DNA from: an uncultured Dorea sp.
GTDB taxonomy: Bacteria; Bacillota; Clostridia; Lachnospirales; Lachnospiraceae
Assembly: GCA_900543415.1 (NCBI GenBank)
Contig: UQRE01000010.1
Coordinates: forward strand, 1 to 62,447
DNA: 62,447 nt
Reading direction: 5' to 3'
Part shown: one piece after another, positions 1-7,778 of the stretch
Numbering within the stretch: the first letter of the stretch is position 1
Layout: each line of letters begins with the position of its first letter
Position numbers and translations under genes: made by a program
The notes under the pieces: model-generated
What the model was told of the DNA's origin: nothing
Seen by the model: the letters and a program-made list of their open reading frames with translations, nothing else
Database searches by the model: none

Positions 1-66
1 TCATCTGAGCCTTTTTCTTTTAACTCAGTTTTTCATAGTTCACTTGACACTACCCTTGTCTGTATT

Positions 67-109
67 TTCCGCGAAGCGGAATCTCTTAATTATGTTAGAA
101 GTATACTTC
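67..109. other. Intergenic hairpin and palindrome
   Basis: No gene is visible in bases 1-130. Two small symmetric elements stand out: a perfect stem-loop TTCCGC-GAA-GCGGAA (67-81) and a perfect 12-base palindrome GAAGTATACTTC (98-109). Neither is followed by a T tract. They may be an operator or a relic of the gene lying beyond the left edge; function unknown. Confidence 0.35.
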
Positions 110-130
110 ATACTATAACATTTTGTATAT

Positions 131-169
131 AAAAAAGAAAGCTTTTGATAATCAAAGCCTTTCTTTTTT
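131..169 (-). terminator. Rho-independent terminator after the YolD-like gene
   Basis: On the minus strand a long A/T-rich stem (arms 131-149 and 151-169, with a GAAAGC/GCCTTTC core) ends in a run of T. It begins 14 bases after the stop codon of the gene at 184 and probably ends the polymerase/YolD transcript. Because the stem begins with A and ends with T it may work in both directions. Confidence 0.75.
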
Positions 170-183
170 ATGTGTTTATATGG

Positions 184-651
184 CTATTTTAAGTTTTCTA
201 CAAGTCTTCCTGCCCTCTCGTAATCATCCTTATGTACAAAAATTTCATATTCATAGTCAAGGCTGCTGTCTTGCCCAAGCATTCCCATATTACTTCTTAT
301 GGTTCCGTGTTCTCCCGACCACTCTCCCATCTGGTTCTTTACCTTATACTTATAATCAATCCCTTCCTCTGCGAGTAGATTTCTGATCTCAGAAAATCGT
401 TTCATATCATGTCCGATATAAACACTTTTTCTATTTAACATTGTAATCATATCTTGTCCTCCTTTAATTTTTTCTTGTGCCTGCCTGATTGCCTCTTCGA
501 ACCCACTCAGCGCTGCAAAAGGTGCAAACTGTGCTGCCCTGTCTACCGCACTCATTCTGGGATGCGTTCTGGATGTCGGATGTTCCATACAAATCATATC
601 ACCATACTGATTTCCATCACATTTAAGCCCTATGTCCGCCAATCTGCTCAT
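184..651 (-). CDS. YolD-like protein fused in frame to a small conserved domain
   Basis: A 155-residue frame with two unlike halves. Residues 1-67 hold the hallmark HPRMSAVDRAAQFAPFAAL of the short proteins (YolD-like) encoded beside Y-family polymerases in Firmicutes, proposed to replace UmuD. The half after about residue 68 starts at a second ATG (450) with its own strong site AAAGGAGG at 457-465, and reads like an independent 88-residue protein; its pattern (short alpha/beta, GIDYKYKV, acidic HKDDYERA end) recalls the DUF2007-type small domains, but I do not recognise it with certainty. The usual C-terminal part of YolD-like proteins is missing, so the fusion may come from a deletion. The start at 651 overlaps the polymerase gene by 29 bases, pointing to translational coupling. 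Either a 155-residue fusion, an 88-residue protein, or both may be made. Confidence 0.75.
   Translation of the reverse strand: MSRLADIGLKCDGNQYGDMICMEHPTSRTHPRMSAVDRAAQFAPFAALSGFEEAIRQAQEKIKGGQDMITMLNRKSVYIGHDMKRFSEIRNLLAEEGIDYKYKVKNQMGEWSGEHGTIRSNMGMLGQDSSLDYEYEIFVHKDDYERAGRLVENLK
448..465 (-). promoter_or_regulatory. Internal ribosome binding site inside the YolD-like frame
   Basis: The sequence AAAGGAGGACAAGAT directly precedes an in-frame ATG at 450. It is a near-perfect Shine-Dalgarno match with good spacing, and is translated as part of the longer frame. It strongly suggests that the downstream 88-residue domain is, or was, a separate gene. Confidence 0.75.
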
Positions 652-2080
652 TCCTTTCTCTGGTCATTGCACCTTCCACAAGATTCATTCCTTTCAAAAT
701 TGCGTTCTTTCCATATCGTTTTTTAATCGTTAAAACTGCTTTTTGTATCTTCTCTTCTTTTATATCTTCTTGCTTCTTTGCTTCCCTTTCTTTAAGAATT
801 GCTTCGTAGTCCGTAAACAAATCAAGTTGTTCATAGTTTCCCTTTTCTTTAATCGCAGTCTTATCCACAACATGATTGGCACTTAAATAAACTCTTCGAA
901 TGGTCAGATGTGGATCCACAATCTGATCATACAACTTCAAAACCGCTTCCATAATTCGTCTGGCAGAAGACGTTTTCACGCTTAAATTGACTGTTCCATG
1001 TGCATGCTTCGGCACACGCCTTCCATAATGGTCCGTTGTGATTTCTCCTGTATATCTGCTCTTCGCATTGCTTTGAAGATTCTCTATATCATACCCTATG
1101 GTCAATACCATCTGATCTGTCACAAGCCCTTTATCCACCAAATCTAACGCCAAAAGATCTGTCATCTCCCGGACGATCAGTCTTCCCTTTTCAAAATCAT
1201 ACGGACAATGAAGCACCTGACCGGAACCGATACTGTTACTAGTCGGCTTATATTGCTTAATATCTGCCATTGTGCACGGTTCCCATCCCCATGCGTGATC
1301 AATTAACAACTCTGCATTGATGCCAAAGAGCCGATACAATAGTTCCTCATTATGGAAATCTTCTTGTTTTCCTATCGAACATCTGGCAACATCACCCATC
1401 GTATACATTCCATATTCTTTAAGCTTTTTCGCATATCCCCTGCCTACTCTCCAAAAATCCGTGATAGGCTTATGATTCCACAACAGCTTCCGGTACATCT
1501 TTTCATCAAGCTTCGCAATCCGTACGCCATACTGATCCGGCTTAATGTGCTTTGCCACAATATCCATAGCGACCTTACACAGATAAAGATTATCCCCGAT
1601 TCCTGCCGTCGCTGTAATACCGGTTATATCAAATACATCCATAATTATTTTTCTTGCAAGCTCTCTTGCATTCATCTTATAGGTATTCAAATATTGCGTT
1701 ACATCTATAAAGATTTCATCAATTGAATAAACATGCATATCTTCCGGTGCCGCATACTTCAGATAGATTTTATAAATCTTCGTACTGTATTCCATATACA
1801 ACGCCATCCTCGGAGGCGCAACAATATACTCGATATCTTCTCCCCGCTCTGCCTTTATTTCCCGCACTCTTTGCACCACTTCAAACAATCTGGCTCTCCC
1901 GGAGATTCCATAAGATTTTAACGAAGGAGATACCGCGAGACAGATTGTTTTCTCCGTGCGAGAGTTATCTGCAACTACCAGATTCGCAGTCAAAGGATCA
2001 AGGCCTCTTTCTACACATTCCACAGAGGCATAGAACGATTTCAGGTCAATTGCAATATACGTTCGGTTTCGATCTTTCAT
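623..2080 (-). CDS. Y-family translesion DNA polymerase (UmuC/UvrX type)
   Basis: Error-prone polymerase of the ImpB/MucB/SamB family, which copies damaged DNA. Seen: the first catalytic motif AIDLKSFYASVE near residues 9-20, the second acidic motif YSIDEIFIDV near 117-126, the TATAGIGDNLYLCK segment that follows it, the little-finger region, and a lysine-rich C-terminus. The 485-residue length fits the UmuC/UvrX branch rather than the shorter DinB (Pol IV). I start at ATG 2080, which has GGAGGG at 2085-2090; a longer frame from TTG 2092 would include that site. It is followed by the overlapping YolD-like gene, the usual partner in Bacillota. The inverted repeat just upstream carries LexA-box-like cores, so SOS control is likely. 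Confidence 0.93.
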   Translation of the reverse strand: MKDRNRTYIAIDLKSFYASVECVERGLDPLTANLVVADNSRTEKTICLAVSPSLKSYGISGRARLFEVVQRVREIKAERGEDIEYIVAPPRMALYMEYSTKIYKIYLKYAAPEDMHVYSIDEIFIDVTQYLNTYKMNARELARKIIMDVFDITGITATAGIGDNLYLCKVAMDIVAKHIKPDQYGVRIAKLDEKMYRKLLWNHKPITDFWRVGRGYAKKLKEYGMYTMGDVARCSIGKQEDFHNEELLYRLFGINAELLIDHAWGWEPCTMADIKQYKPTSNSIGSGQVLHCPYDFEKGRLIVREMTDLLALDLVDKGLVTDQMVLTIGYDIENLQSNAKSRYTGEITTDHYGRRVPKHAHGTVNLSVKTSSARRIMEAVLKLYDQIVDPHLTIRRVYLSANHVVDKTAIKEKGNYEQLDLFTDYEAILKEREAKKQEDIKEEKIQKAVLTIKKRYGKNAILKGMNLVEGAMTRERNEQIGGHRA

Positions 2081-2092
2081 TACACCCTCCAA

Positions 2093-2142
2093 AAAAAGAA
2101 CAAATGTTTGTTTTTAATTATATACAAACATTTGTTCTTTTT
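2093..2142. repeat. Long inverted repeat with two LexA-box-like cores
   Basis: Arms 2093-2111 and 2124-2142 are perfect reverse complements (19 bases each) around a 12-base A/T loop. Each arm contains GAACAAATGTTTG, which fits the Gram-positive LexA operator pattern GAAC-N4-GTTY. It lies 13 bases upstream of the polymerase start. On the minus strand the hairpin ends in T residues, so it could also terminate transcripts from the dehydrogenase gene at 2180. A double LexA operator is inferred from the motif and from the nature of the gene it precedes. Confidence 0.7.
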
Positions 2143-2179
2143 CAAGTGGTAAATTTCAACAAATCGAAAATACTTTTCT

Positions 2180-3199
2180 CTAAGGTTTCCAGATCATATC
2201 TTTTGAAATTTCTTCCAGTGAATATGCACCACACATTTTCATCGTATCTACAAGTTCTGTACCGAATTTATCAACTAATGCCTTTACGCCTTCTTCCCTG
2301 CCACCATAAACAGCAGTTACAAATGGTCTGGCTGCTAATACCGCGTCCGCCCCCATAGCAAGAGCTTTAAATACATCTATACCACTTCGTATTCCTCCAT
2401 CTACGAATATTTTCATCCTGCCTCCCACTGCTTCTACGATAGAAGGAAGCACTTCTGCGGTTGCCGGGCATTGATCCAGCACGCGTCCGCCATGATTGGA
2501 TACAATAATTCCCTGCACCCCTGCTTCCAGAGCCTTTCTGGCACCTTTTACTGTCATAACTCCTTTTAAAATAAATGGAATCTCTGCAATTTTTACAATT
2601 TCCTGAAGCTCTTTTACAGATTTCGATCCTGCCGGCGGTGTTAAATTTTGCAGAAACGGAAGCCCTGCTGCATCAATATCCATAGCAACTGCAAAAGCAC
2701 CTGATTTTTTTACCAGTTCCATCTTCTCTTTGATCGTCTCCATATCCCATGGCTTTACAGTTGGTATTCCTTGTCCATTTACATTGCCGATTGCTTTCGT
2801 CGCCTCTTCCATGACTGTCGGATTAGTTCCATCTCCGGTGAAAGCAACAATCCCATTCTTGGCACAGGCAGATACTAAGATCTGATTATACTCGTTCTCT
2901 TCAAACTGCTCTCCATAATGAAGCTTTACTGCTCCTACCGGACCTGCAAATACCGGATAATCGAAAGTTCTTCCAAACAATTCTACCTTCGTATTTACCG
3001 GTTTCTGCTCACAGATGGTATCCATGTTCACACAAATTTCCTGCCATTTTTCATAATTGCGCATAGCAACTTTCCCCAGTCCTTTTGCTCCCGGTCCCGG
3101 CATCTGATTCTTACATGCCGCCCCATTACACACATTACACGCCTTACAATAAGGACCGATATTTCCTCTTGCCTGTTCTGTTACTTCTTGAAAATTCAT
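2180..3199 (-). CDS. FMN-dependent alpha-hydroxy-acid dehydrogenase/oxidase
   Basis: A TIM-barrel flavoenzyme of the lactate oxidase/L-lactate dehydrogenase/glycolate oxidase family, which oxidises 2-hydroxy acids with FMN. Seen: the catalytic histidine motif VSNHGGR near residue 230, the downstream FMN-phosphate region FVDGGIRSGIDVFKAL, and AMGADAVLAARPF. At 339 residues it is shorter than classical family members. The N-terminus (residues 18-30) has a cluster of four cysteines, CKACNVCNGAACKN, not found in the classical oxidases; it could bind metal or an iron-sulfur cluster and hints at a distinct anaerobic subfamily. The substrate cannot be told from sequence. It stands alone, 37 bases after a small membrane protein gene. 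Confidence 0.88.
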   Translation of the reverse strand: MNFQEVTEQARGNIGPYCKACNVCNGAACKNQMPGPGAKGLGKVAMRNYEKWQEICVNMDTICEQKPVNTKVELFGRTFDYPVFAGPVGAVKLHYGEQFEENEYNQILVSACAKNGIVAFTGDGTNPTVMEEATKAIGNVNGQGIPTVKPWDMETIKEKMELVKKSGAFAVAMDIDAAGLPFLQNLTPPAGSKSVKELQEIVKIAEIPFILKGVMTVKGARKALEAGVQGIIVSNHGGRVLDQCPATAEVLPSIVEAVGGRMKIFVDGGIRSGIDVFKALAMGADAVLAARPFVTAVYGGREEGVKALVDKFGTELVDTMKMCGAYSLEEISKDMIWKP

Positions 3200-3235
3200 T
3201 TTCCTCTCCTCTTTTCTATGTATTTTTATATATTC

Positions 3236-3550
3236 TTACACCCTTTTCAACAACATTCCCACTCCTATGCCTGCCGCAGAAACAACTAAATACCACACTG
3301 AATGTATCAATGCGCTGTCATTATAATAGATAAAAACCGTTGGAATAAAAGATATTGCTGTAATAACCGGATAAAAAATTTTTATTTTTTCATTTGATAA
3401 AGCACCTAACAAGGCAGATAAACCAAAAGTAGTCACCAAAATCAATAATACCATAGCTATTGCGCTGTCAGGTCCTACAAACATCGGAAATACATAAAAC
3501 ATACCTAATTGAATCAAAAAAATGATGATTTCCTTTCTATATTTTTTCAT
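3236..3550 (-). CDS. Small four-helix membrane protein of unknown function
   Basis: A 104-residue protein of about four hydrophobic segments (roughly residues 8-24, 29-50, 60-76 and 84-101) with lysine-rich ends. I do not recognise the family. Its start overlaps the end of the Nudix gene by 14 bases, so the two are probably translated together. No catalytic or binding motif is visible. Confidence 0.7.
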   Translation of the reverse strand: MKKYRKEIIIFLIQLGMFYVFPMFVGPDSAIAMVLLILVTTFGLSALLGALSNEKIKIFYPVITAISFIPTVFIYYNDSALIHSVWYLVVSAAGIGVGMLLKRV

Positions 3551-4118
3551 AAGTCACCACTTTCTCACACAACTTCGAATAAATCCGATCTACAAACCAT
3601 TTTTCTGTTGACTTCTCCTTAATTTCATCTACATTGATCCATCCAATCTGGCTATTTTCATCTTCCTTAATCCGAATCGCCGCCTCCGTACTGGCTTCTA
3701 ATAAATATGTCACATTCAAATGCAGATGAGAGGATATGTACTCTCCCCGCTTTTCATGTCCGGCAACCGTCAATATTTCCAAGGAAAATATATCTTCTGA
3801 GACAAATCGGACATCTTTTAACCCACTTTCCTCCTCGATTTCTTTCAAAATGACTTGCTTCAAATCTGCGTTCCCGTCTGCATGACCTCCAAGCCATGCC
3901 CACGACTGATAAATATTATGATATGCCATCAAGACCTTTCGGCGGTCTTCATTTACGATCCATGCCGACACTGTAAAATGAGCATTCTTATTGTCTCTTG
4001 TTAAAATATGTGCTGACTCACAAAGATGTCGTAATATTTCTTCTTTGTCCTTCTCTTCCTGCTCGTTATAACATTGGTATTTTTCAATCTGTTCTTTTAA
4101 CTTTACAAGACTTTCCAA
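3537..4118 (-). CDS. Nudix hydrolase
   Basis: A 193-residue Nudix-domain protein, a family that cleaves nucleoside diphosphates linked to another group. Seen: a Nudix box starting at GGHADGNADL and ending KEIEEESGL, where the usual first Glu is Ala and the usual Arg is Lys, as in a Nudix subgroup with the GGHADG signature; the acidic helix EIEEE that binds Mg is intact. An N-terminal helical extension of about 60 residues precedes the domain. I chose the TTG start at 4118 because a GGGGGGA site sits at 4125-4131; an upstream ATG (4166) has no such site. The substrate is unknown. Confidence 0.85.
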   Translation of the reverse strand: MESLVKLKEQIEKYQCYNEQEEKDKEEILRHLCESAHILTRDNKNAHFTVSAWIVNEDRRKVLMAYHNIYQSWAWLGGHADGNADLKQVILKEIEEESGLKDVRFVSEDIFSLEILTVAGHEKRGEYISSHLHLNVTYLLEASTEAAIRIKEDENSQIGWINVDEIKEKSTEKWFVDRIYSKLCEKVVTYEKI

Positions 4119-4246
4119 ATTTATTCCCCCCTTACATTTTAATTCCGCCCTCAGATTCCCGTACATAAATCAATTTTCAATCAAATTCAATGCAGTGACT
4201 GACACTGCCTTTTGATCTGTCTCTTCTTCACAGTTATACTCTATTT

Positions 4247-5020
4247 CTATATAAACACCACAGACGCATATTCCGAAGAATCTTCGGCAGAAAAACCAGT
4301 AAAATCGTAATAATATCCTTCTTCATCAACTGAAAGTACCGCTTCATGAGATTTCAAAATGGGGCTCCCATCCTCCGCCTTCCCTTTGTATTCGTACACA
4401 CGGATGATCGGCAATATTTCAGGAGTAAGATTATGACCGCTGCTGTCCTGAAGAACAAAACGCACAATTGTCTCACCTTTATCCATCCGAAGCGGAGGTA
4501 TGTCTCCTTCTATTTTCCCACTGACTTTATCATAGATACGCTCCTTTTTCTGTTTTGAAAATGTATCATATTCTTCTTTATCGTATGTATATACAATTGC
4601 ATCACTTGGCGTTTGATCCGGCAGATTCACATACATACGTGCATCTACTTGTGTAACATTTCTCTTATCAAATGGTGTTGCCTGAAGCGCATATGCCAAC
4701 CGGATAAAAAATACACTTATTAAAAGAACTGGCAGCATAATTAAAATCAATAACAAAATAATGATTGTTCGCTTTCTCTTTTTTGCTTCTATTGCTGCAC
4801 GATCAAAACCTTCTATCATTTTTGGCGTTTCTTTTAACAACTTATCCATGGAGATATGATAGTTGTCGCTAATATCAATTAAAGTTTGAAGATCTGGATA
4901 ACTTTTTTCATTTTCCCAATTAGAAACCGTCTGCCTCGTAACATGGAATTTTTGTCCAAACTGTTCTTGTGAAAGTCCATTCTCTTTTCTGATATTCTGA
5001 ATCTGTTTTCCAATTTCCAT
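4247..5020 (-). CDS. Membrane-anchored XRE-family regulator
   Basis: Residues 1-60 form a Cro/C1-type helix-turn-helix (LSQEQFGQKFHVTRQTVSNWE). A basic stretch KKRKR is followed by one strong membrane helix (about residues 84-108) and an outward domain of about 150 residues rich in Asp, Tyr and Ser. This one-component layout (DNA binding inside, sensor outside) occurs often in Firmicutes. The target is unknown. A palindrome GGAATATTCC lies 29 bases upstream and may be an autoregulatory operator. It is not obviously cotranscribed with its neighbours. Confidence 0.85.
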   Translation of the reverse strand: MEIGKQIQNIRKENGLSQEQFGQKFHVTRQTVSNWENEKSYPDLQTLIDISDNYHISMDKLLKETPKMIEGFDRAAIEAKKRKRTIIILLLILIMLPVLLISVFFIRLAYALQATPFDKRNVTQVDARMYVNLPDQTPSDAIVYTYDKEEYDTFSKQKKERIYDKVSGKIEGDIPPLRMDKGETIVRFVLQDSSGHNLTPEILPIIRVYEYKGKAEDGSPILKSHEAVLSVDEEGYYYDFTGFSAEDSSEYASVVFI

Positions 5021-5048
5021 ATAGCCACCTCTCCTTTTCTTTATTTAC

Positions 5049-5058
5049 GGAATATTCC
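5049..5058. promoter_or_regulatory. Palindrome upstream of the membrane XRE regulator
   Basis: The perfect 10-base palindrome GGAATATTCC lies between a TAATAT-like -10 element (about 5070) and the start codon at 5020. Related AATATT cores occur in the next 35 bases. A binding site for the regulator itself is plausible but not shown. Confidence 0.35.
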
Positions 5059-5180
5059 TTTTCTTAAATATTATCCTAAAATATTCTCTCTGAAAAAGAA
5101 AGCAAATCCAAGCTTCTCTCTATCTAAAATGCCGCAAAGATTCTTTGACATGGAAATTGAAAGCCACACCGCTGCAAATA

Positions 5181-5351
5181 TTAATATTCTTCTCTATTTT
5201 CTTCTCCCCATATACATAACTGATCCAAAACATCCATCAAGGATTTCCCTCTGTCACTTAAGCTATATTCCACTTTTGGCGGTATCTGAGGATATTCCTT
5301 TCTAATAATAAGCCTGTCCATTTCCAGTTCCTTCAAAATAGTACCTATCAT
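5181..5351 (-). pseudogene. Truncated HxlR-type regulator (C-terminal half)
   Basis: Minus-strand translation gives 56 residues that match the second half of an HxlR-family winged helix: ILKELEMDRLIIRKEYPQIP, then KVEYSLSDRGKSL and a WGEE end. The recognition-helix half is absent; a TAA stands directly before the ATG and there is no Shine-Dalgarno site. HxlR regulators are commonly divergent from redox enzymes such as the flavin reductase that starts at 5446, so this is most likely the stump of that gene's former regulator. No gene is otherwise seen in 5021-5445. Confidence 0.75.
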
Positions 5352-5445
5352 TTAATACAGTACTTGATAATTTTTATTCACTTGCTACAATTATATGTAT
5401 AGACAAATATCCTGTCAATCAAATACAAGAAAAGAGGTAAGCACA

Positions 5446-6012
5446 ATGAGAAAGAAACTCAATATAACAGAAGGGATTTTCCCAATGCCTGTTTTAATGG
5501 TGGCAACCTACAATGAAGATGGAAGTGTCAATGTCATGAACGCCGCATGGGGGACTATGCAGGCACGTGATACTGTGACTCTACAATTATCAGAGACTCA
5601 TAAAACCGTTAAAAACATCAAAGCCAAGGGAGCTTTCACAATAAGCATTGCCGATGCCACCCATGTCATTGAATCAGACTATTTCGGAGTCGAGTCAGGC
5701 AACCGAATTTCAGATAAGTTCGAAAGAAGCGGTCTGACCGCAAGCAAATCTACGCTTGTAGACGCACCTATTATCAACGAATTTCCACTCTGCTTAGAAT
5801 GTAAGTTTATTGAATATCAGAACAACGAATACGGCTGCGGTGTCATTGGTAAAGTTGTAAATGTGACAGCAGATGAAAAAGTAATGGTTGATGATAAACT
5901 TGATATGTCTTTGGTAAATGCGATTGCCTTTGATCCTTATACACATGGCTATTATAGCGTATCAAAAAGAGTCGGTGAAGCATTCAAAGACGGTTTACAA
6001 CTCAAGAAATAG
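5446..6012 (+). CDS. Flavin reductase / flavoredoxin family protein
   Basis: A 188-residue FMN-binding split-barrel protein of the flavin reductase-like family, which carries or reduces flavin. Seen: FPMPVLMVATYNEDGSVNVM at the start of the domain and the following NAAWGTM, the central FTISIADA strand, and a closing HGYYSVSKRVGEAFKDG. I start at ATG 5446, which has AGAGG upstream; an upstream frame from 5395 lacks such a site. It is monocistronic and one of the few plus-strand genes. The divergent partner regulator is reduced to a fragment, so it may now be expressed without its original control. Confidence 0.85.
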   Translation: MRKKLNITEGIFPMPVLMVATYNEDGSVNVMNAAWGTMQARDTVTLQLSETHKTVKNIKAKGAFTISIADATHVIESDYFGVESGNRISDKFERSGLTASKSTLVDAPIINEFPLCLECKFIEYQNNEYGCGVIGKVVNVTADEKVMVDDKLDMSLVNAIAFDPYTHGYYSVSKRVGEAFKDGLQLKK

Positions 6013-6039
6013 CAGGTTATTGAGCCATCCTATTTAAGA

Positions 6040-7068
6040 TTACAATATAAAAGAAAGCAGACATAGTGTACTGAAAATATTAAAGAGATAACCTACAATA
6101 ATAATACCAAACGTACAAATGGCAATAAATAGTGTCAATAGTTTAGGCTTTACTGCCTTTTTCAGCATGATTAAAGACGGTAAACTTAATGTTGTAACAG
6201 CCATCATAAATGATAAGATTGTACCTAATTGTGCACCCTTTGCAAGTAATGCCTCTGCAACTGGTATTGTTCCAAAAATATCAGCATACATAGGAATACC
6301 GACAAGAGTGGCTAAAATAACACCAAACGGGTTATTACTTCCTAAAATACTTTCAATCCATGTTTCAGGTATCCAGTTATGGATAATTGCTCCGATACCC
6401 ACACCAATCAAAATGTATGGAAATACTTTCTTGAATGTTCCTATAACTTGTTCTTTTGCATATTGAACTCTGTCCTTTTTGGTTAAAGTAGGAGAACTAA
6501 TATTAACATTACTTGCATTTTTGACGAAATCTCCCACATATTTTTCCATGTGCATTTTTTCAATTAAAGTACCGCCAATCACAGCAATTACTAAACCGAT
6601 AATTACATAAGCAAAGGCTACCTTAGCCCCGAAAATACTCATTAGCAGTACAAGACTTCCCAAATCCACCATAGGAGAAGAAATCAAAAATGAAAAAGTT
6701 ACCCCTAGTGGTAGTCCTGCACTTGTAAAGCCTATAAATAACGGAATAGAAGAACATGAGCAAAATGGTGTAACTGTTCCTAACAATGCGGATATAATAT
6801 TTGCTCCTATACCATGAAAACGCCCTAAAATTTTCTTACTTCGTTCTGGCGGAAAGTAACTTTGAATATACGAAATAAAGAAAATCAGTAAACATAACAA
6901 AATTGTGATTTTGATTACATCATACAAAAAGAATTGAATACTTCCACCTAATCGACTGTCAATATCTAACCCTAGTTGTGATAGTCCATTACCGATTAAA
7001 CCATTTAACCATTTCATACCTAATATTTGGTCTTGGAAAAATAACCATATTGAATTTACTACTTCCAA
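6040..7068 (-). CDS. Permease of the UPF0718/ArsP family
   Basis: A polytopic membrane protein of about 342 residues with roughly eight to ten helices. Seen: the family core TPFCSCSSIPLFIGF with Cys103 and Cys105, a second half with the repeat-like GIPMYADIFGTIPVAEAL, and a cytosolic loop around residues 180-205. In the characterised member ArsP, related cysteines bind trivalent organoarsenicals and the protein exports them. The ArsR-type regulator gene lies 77 bases upstream, which supports export of an arsenic- or metal-like toxin. I chose a TTG start at 7068 after AAAGGAGGG; the longer frame from 7092 would contain this site. The A/T-rich composition differs from the flanks and suggests transfer. 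The exact substrate is inference. Confidence 0.82.
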   Translation of the reverse strand: MEVVNSIWLFFQDQILGMKWLNGLIGNGLSQLGLDIDSRLGGSIQFFLYDVIKITILLCLLIFFISYIQSYFPPERSKKILGRFHGIGANIISALLGTVTPFCSCSSIPLFIGFTSAGLPLGVTFSFLISSPMVDLGSLVLLMSIFGAKVAFAYVIIGLVIAVIGGTLIEKMHMEKYVGDFVKNASNVNISSPTLTKKDRVQYAKEQVIGTFKKVFPYILIGVGIGAIIHNWIPETWIESILGSNNPFGVILATLVGIPMYADIFGTIPVAEALLAKGAQLGTILSFMMAVTTLSLPSLIMLKKAVKPKLLTLFIAICTFGIIIVGYLFNIFSTLCLLSFIL

Positions 7069-7145
7069 AAAAGTCCCTCCTTTATACAACATATCAATTT
7101 TTTTTGATGTGATAGAGTTTTATAAAAGCCACCTTTCGATGACCT

Positions 7146-7451
7146 TTATTTGCAACAATTTGATTGTTTTTCAGTATTTGGTGTTGTTAATTCTAACAAT
7201 CGTTTTGACGCATATTCACTTCCGCTTTTACTTAGGCTGTAATGCGTCCATTTACCCTCTTGTCTTGCATTAACAATACCAGAGTCGCAAAGTATTTTCA
7301 TGTGATAAGATAAAGCTGATTGTCCTATGTTCATGTTTTCAATCAGAACACACGCACATTTTTCCCCACTCTTTAAGTAGTCTAAAATAGTAAGCCTTTT
7401 TGTATCACAAAGAGCCTTAAAAATTTTTGCGTCTTTAGAAAAATCATTCAT
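7146..7451 (-). CDS. ArsR/SmtB-family metal-responsive repressor
   Basis: A 101-residue winged-helix regulator. Seen: the sensing motif KCACVL (Cys32, Cys34) in the position of the classic ELCVCDL metal site, the recognition segment IGQSALSYHMKILCDSGIV, and a Cys-Cys pair at the C-terminus (99-100) that could add ligands. This family binds DNA when empty and releases it on As(III), Cd or similar ions. It precedes the permease and is very likely its repressor. Two copies of ATCAA-N6-TTGAT flank its promoter, consistent with autoregulation. Confidence 0.9.
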   Translation of the reverse strand: MNDFSKDAKIFKALCDTKRLTILDYLKSGEKCACVLIENMNIGQSALSYHMKILCDSGIVNARQEGKWTHYSLSKSGSEYASKRLLELTTPNTEKQSNCCK

Positions 7452-7467
7452 TGCTATCGCTCCTCAC

Positions 7468-7541
7468 ATCAAGTATTTTTGATACGTTCATATTAATATA
7501 CTTTCACTTTCTTGTCAATATATAAATCAAATATTTTTGAT
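7468..7541 (-). promoter_or_regulatory. arsR-permease promoter with two flanking operators
   Basis: On the minus strand: -35 TTGACA (7513-7518), 17-base spacer, -10 TAATAT (7490-7495). Two near-identical dyads, ATCAAGTATTTTTGAT (7468-7483) and ATCAAATATTTTTGAT (7526-7541), lie downstream and upstream of the core promoter. ArsR-family repressors bind such imperfect ATCAA-type palindromes. The two sites differ in one base. Confidence 0.85.
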
Positions 7542-7580
7542 ATGTCTATTCTACTACAATTATTATAATAATAAAATTCA

Positions 7581-7612
7581 AGGGTATATCGCTACATAGC
7601 GCAACATACCCT
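7581..7612 (-). terminator. Stem-loop downstream of metA
   Basis: Nested inverted repeats, AGGGTAT/ATACCCT outside and CGCTA/TAGCG inside, form a stem-loop that is followed on the minus strand by TTGAATTTTATTATTATAAT. It is a plausible weak terminator for metA and separates it from the arsR region. Confidence 0.5.
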
Positions 7613-7618
7613 AAGACT

Positions 7619-7778
7619 ATTATGATGTTCTTTGCAAATTTGTTTATATCACGCTTTTTTGTACTCCCACAAGGGCTTTTCTATACTCCCGTTGTACTCC
7701 CATTTTTACGATACTGCCCGATATTTGACATCATTTTACGATACTTCGACTTTTCAACAAATCCTTTAAAATCCCCAA
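7619..7778. other. Noncoding stretch with a possible coding relic
   Basis: No intact gene is seen. A minus-strand frame from about 7784 to the stop at 7681 stays open for about 35 codons and includes KSKYRKMMSNIGQYRKNG, but it has no start codon or ribosome binding site. Short repeats of ACTCCC (7670-7712) lie at its end. It may be the tail of an inserted element that also brought the arsR-permease pair; I cannot name it. Confidence 0.3.

Noticed and set aside
1723..2358. 211-codon plus-strand frame
   Set aside because: It lies opposite the polymerase and dehydrogenase, has no ribosome site and no recognisable domain.
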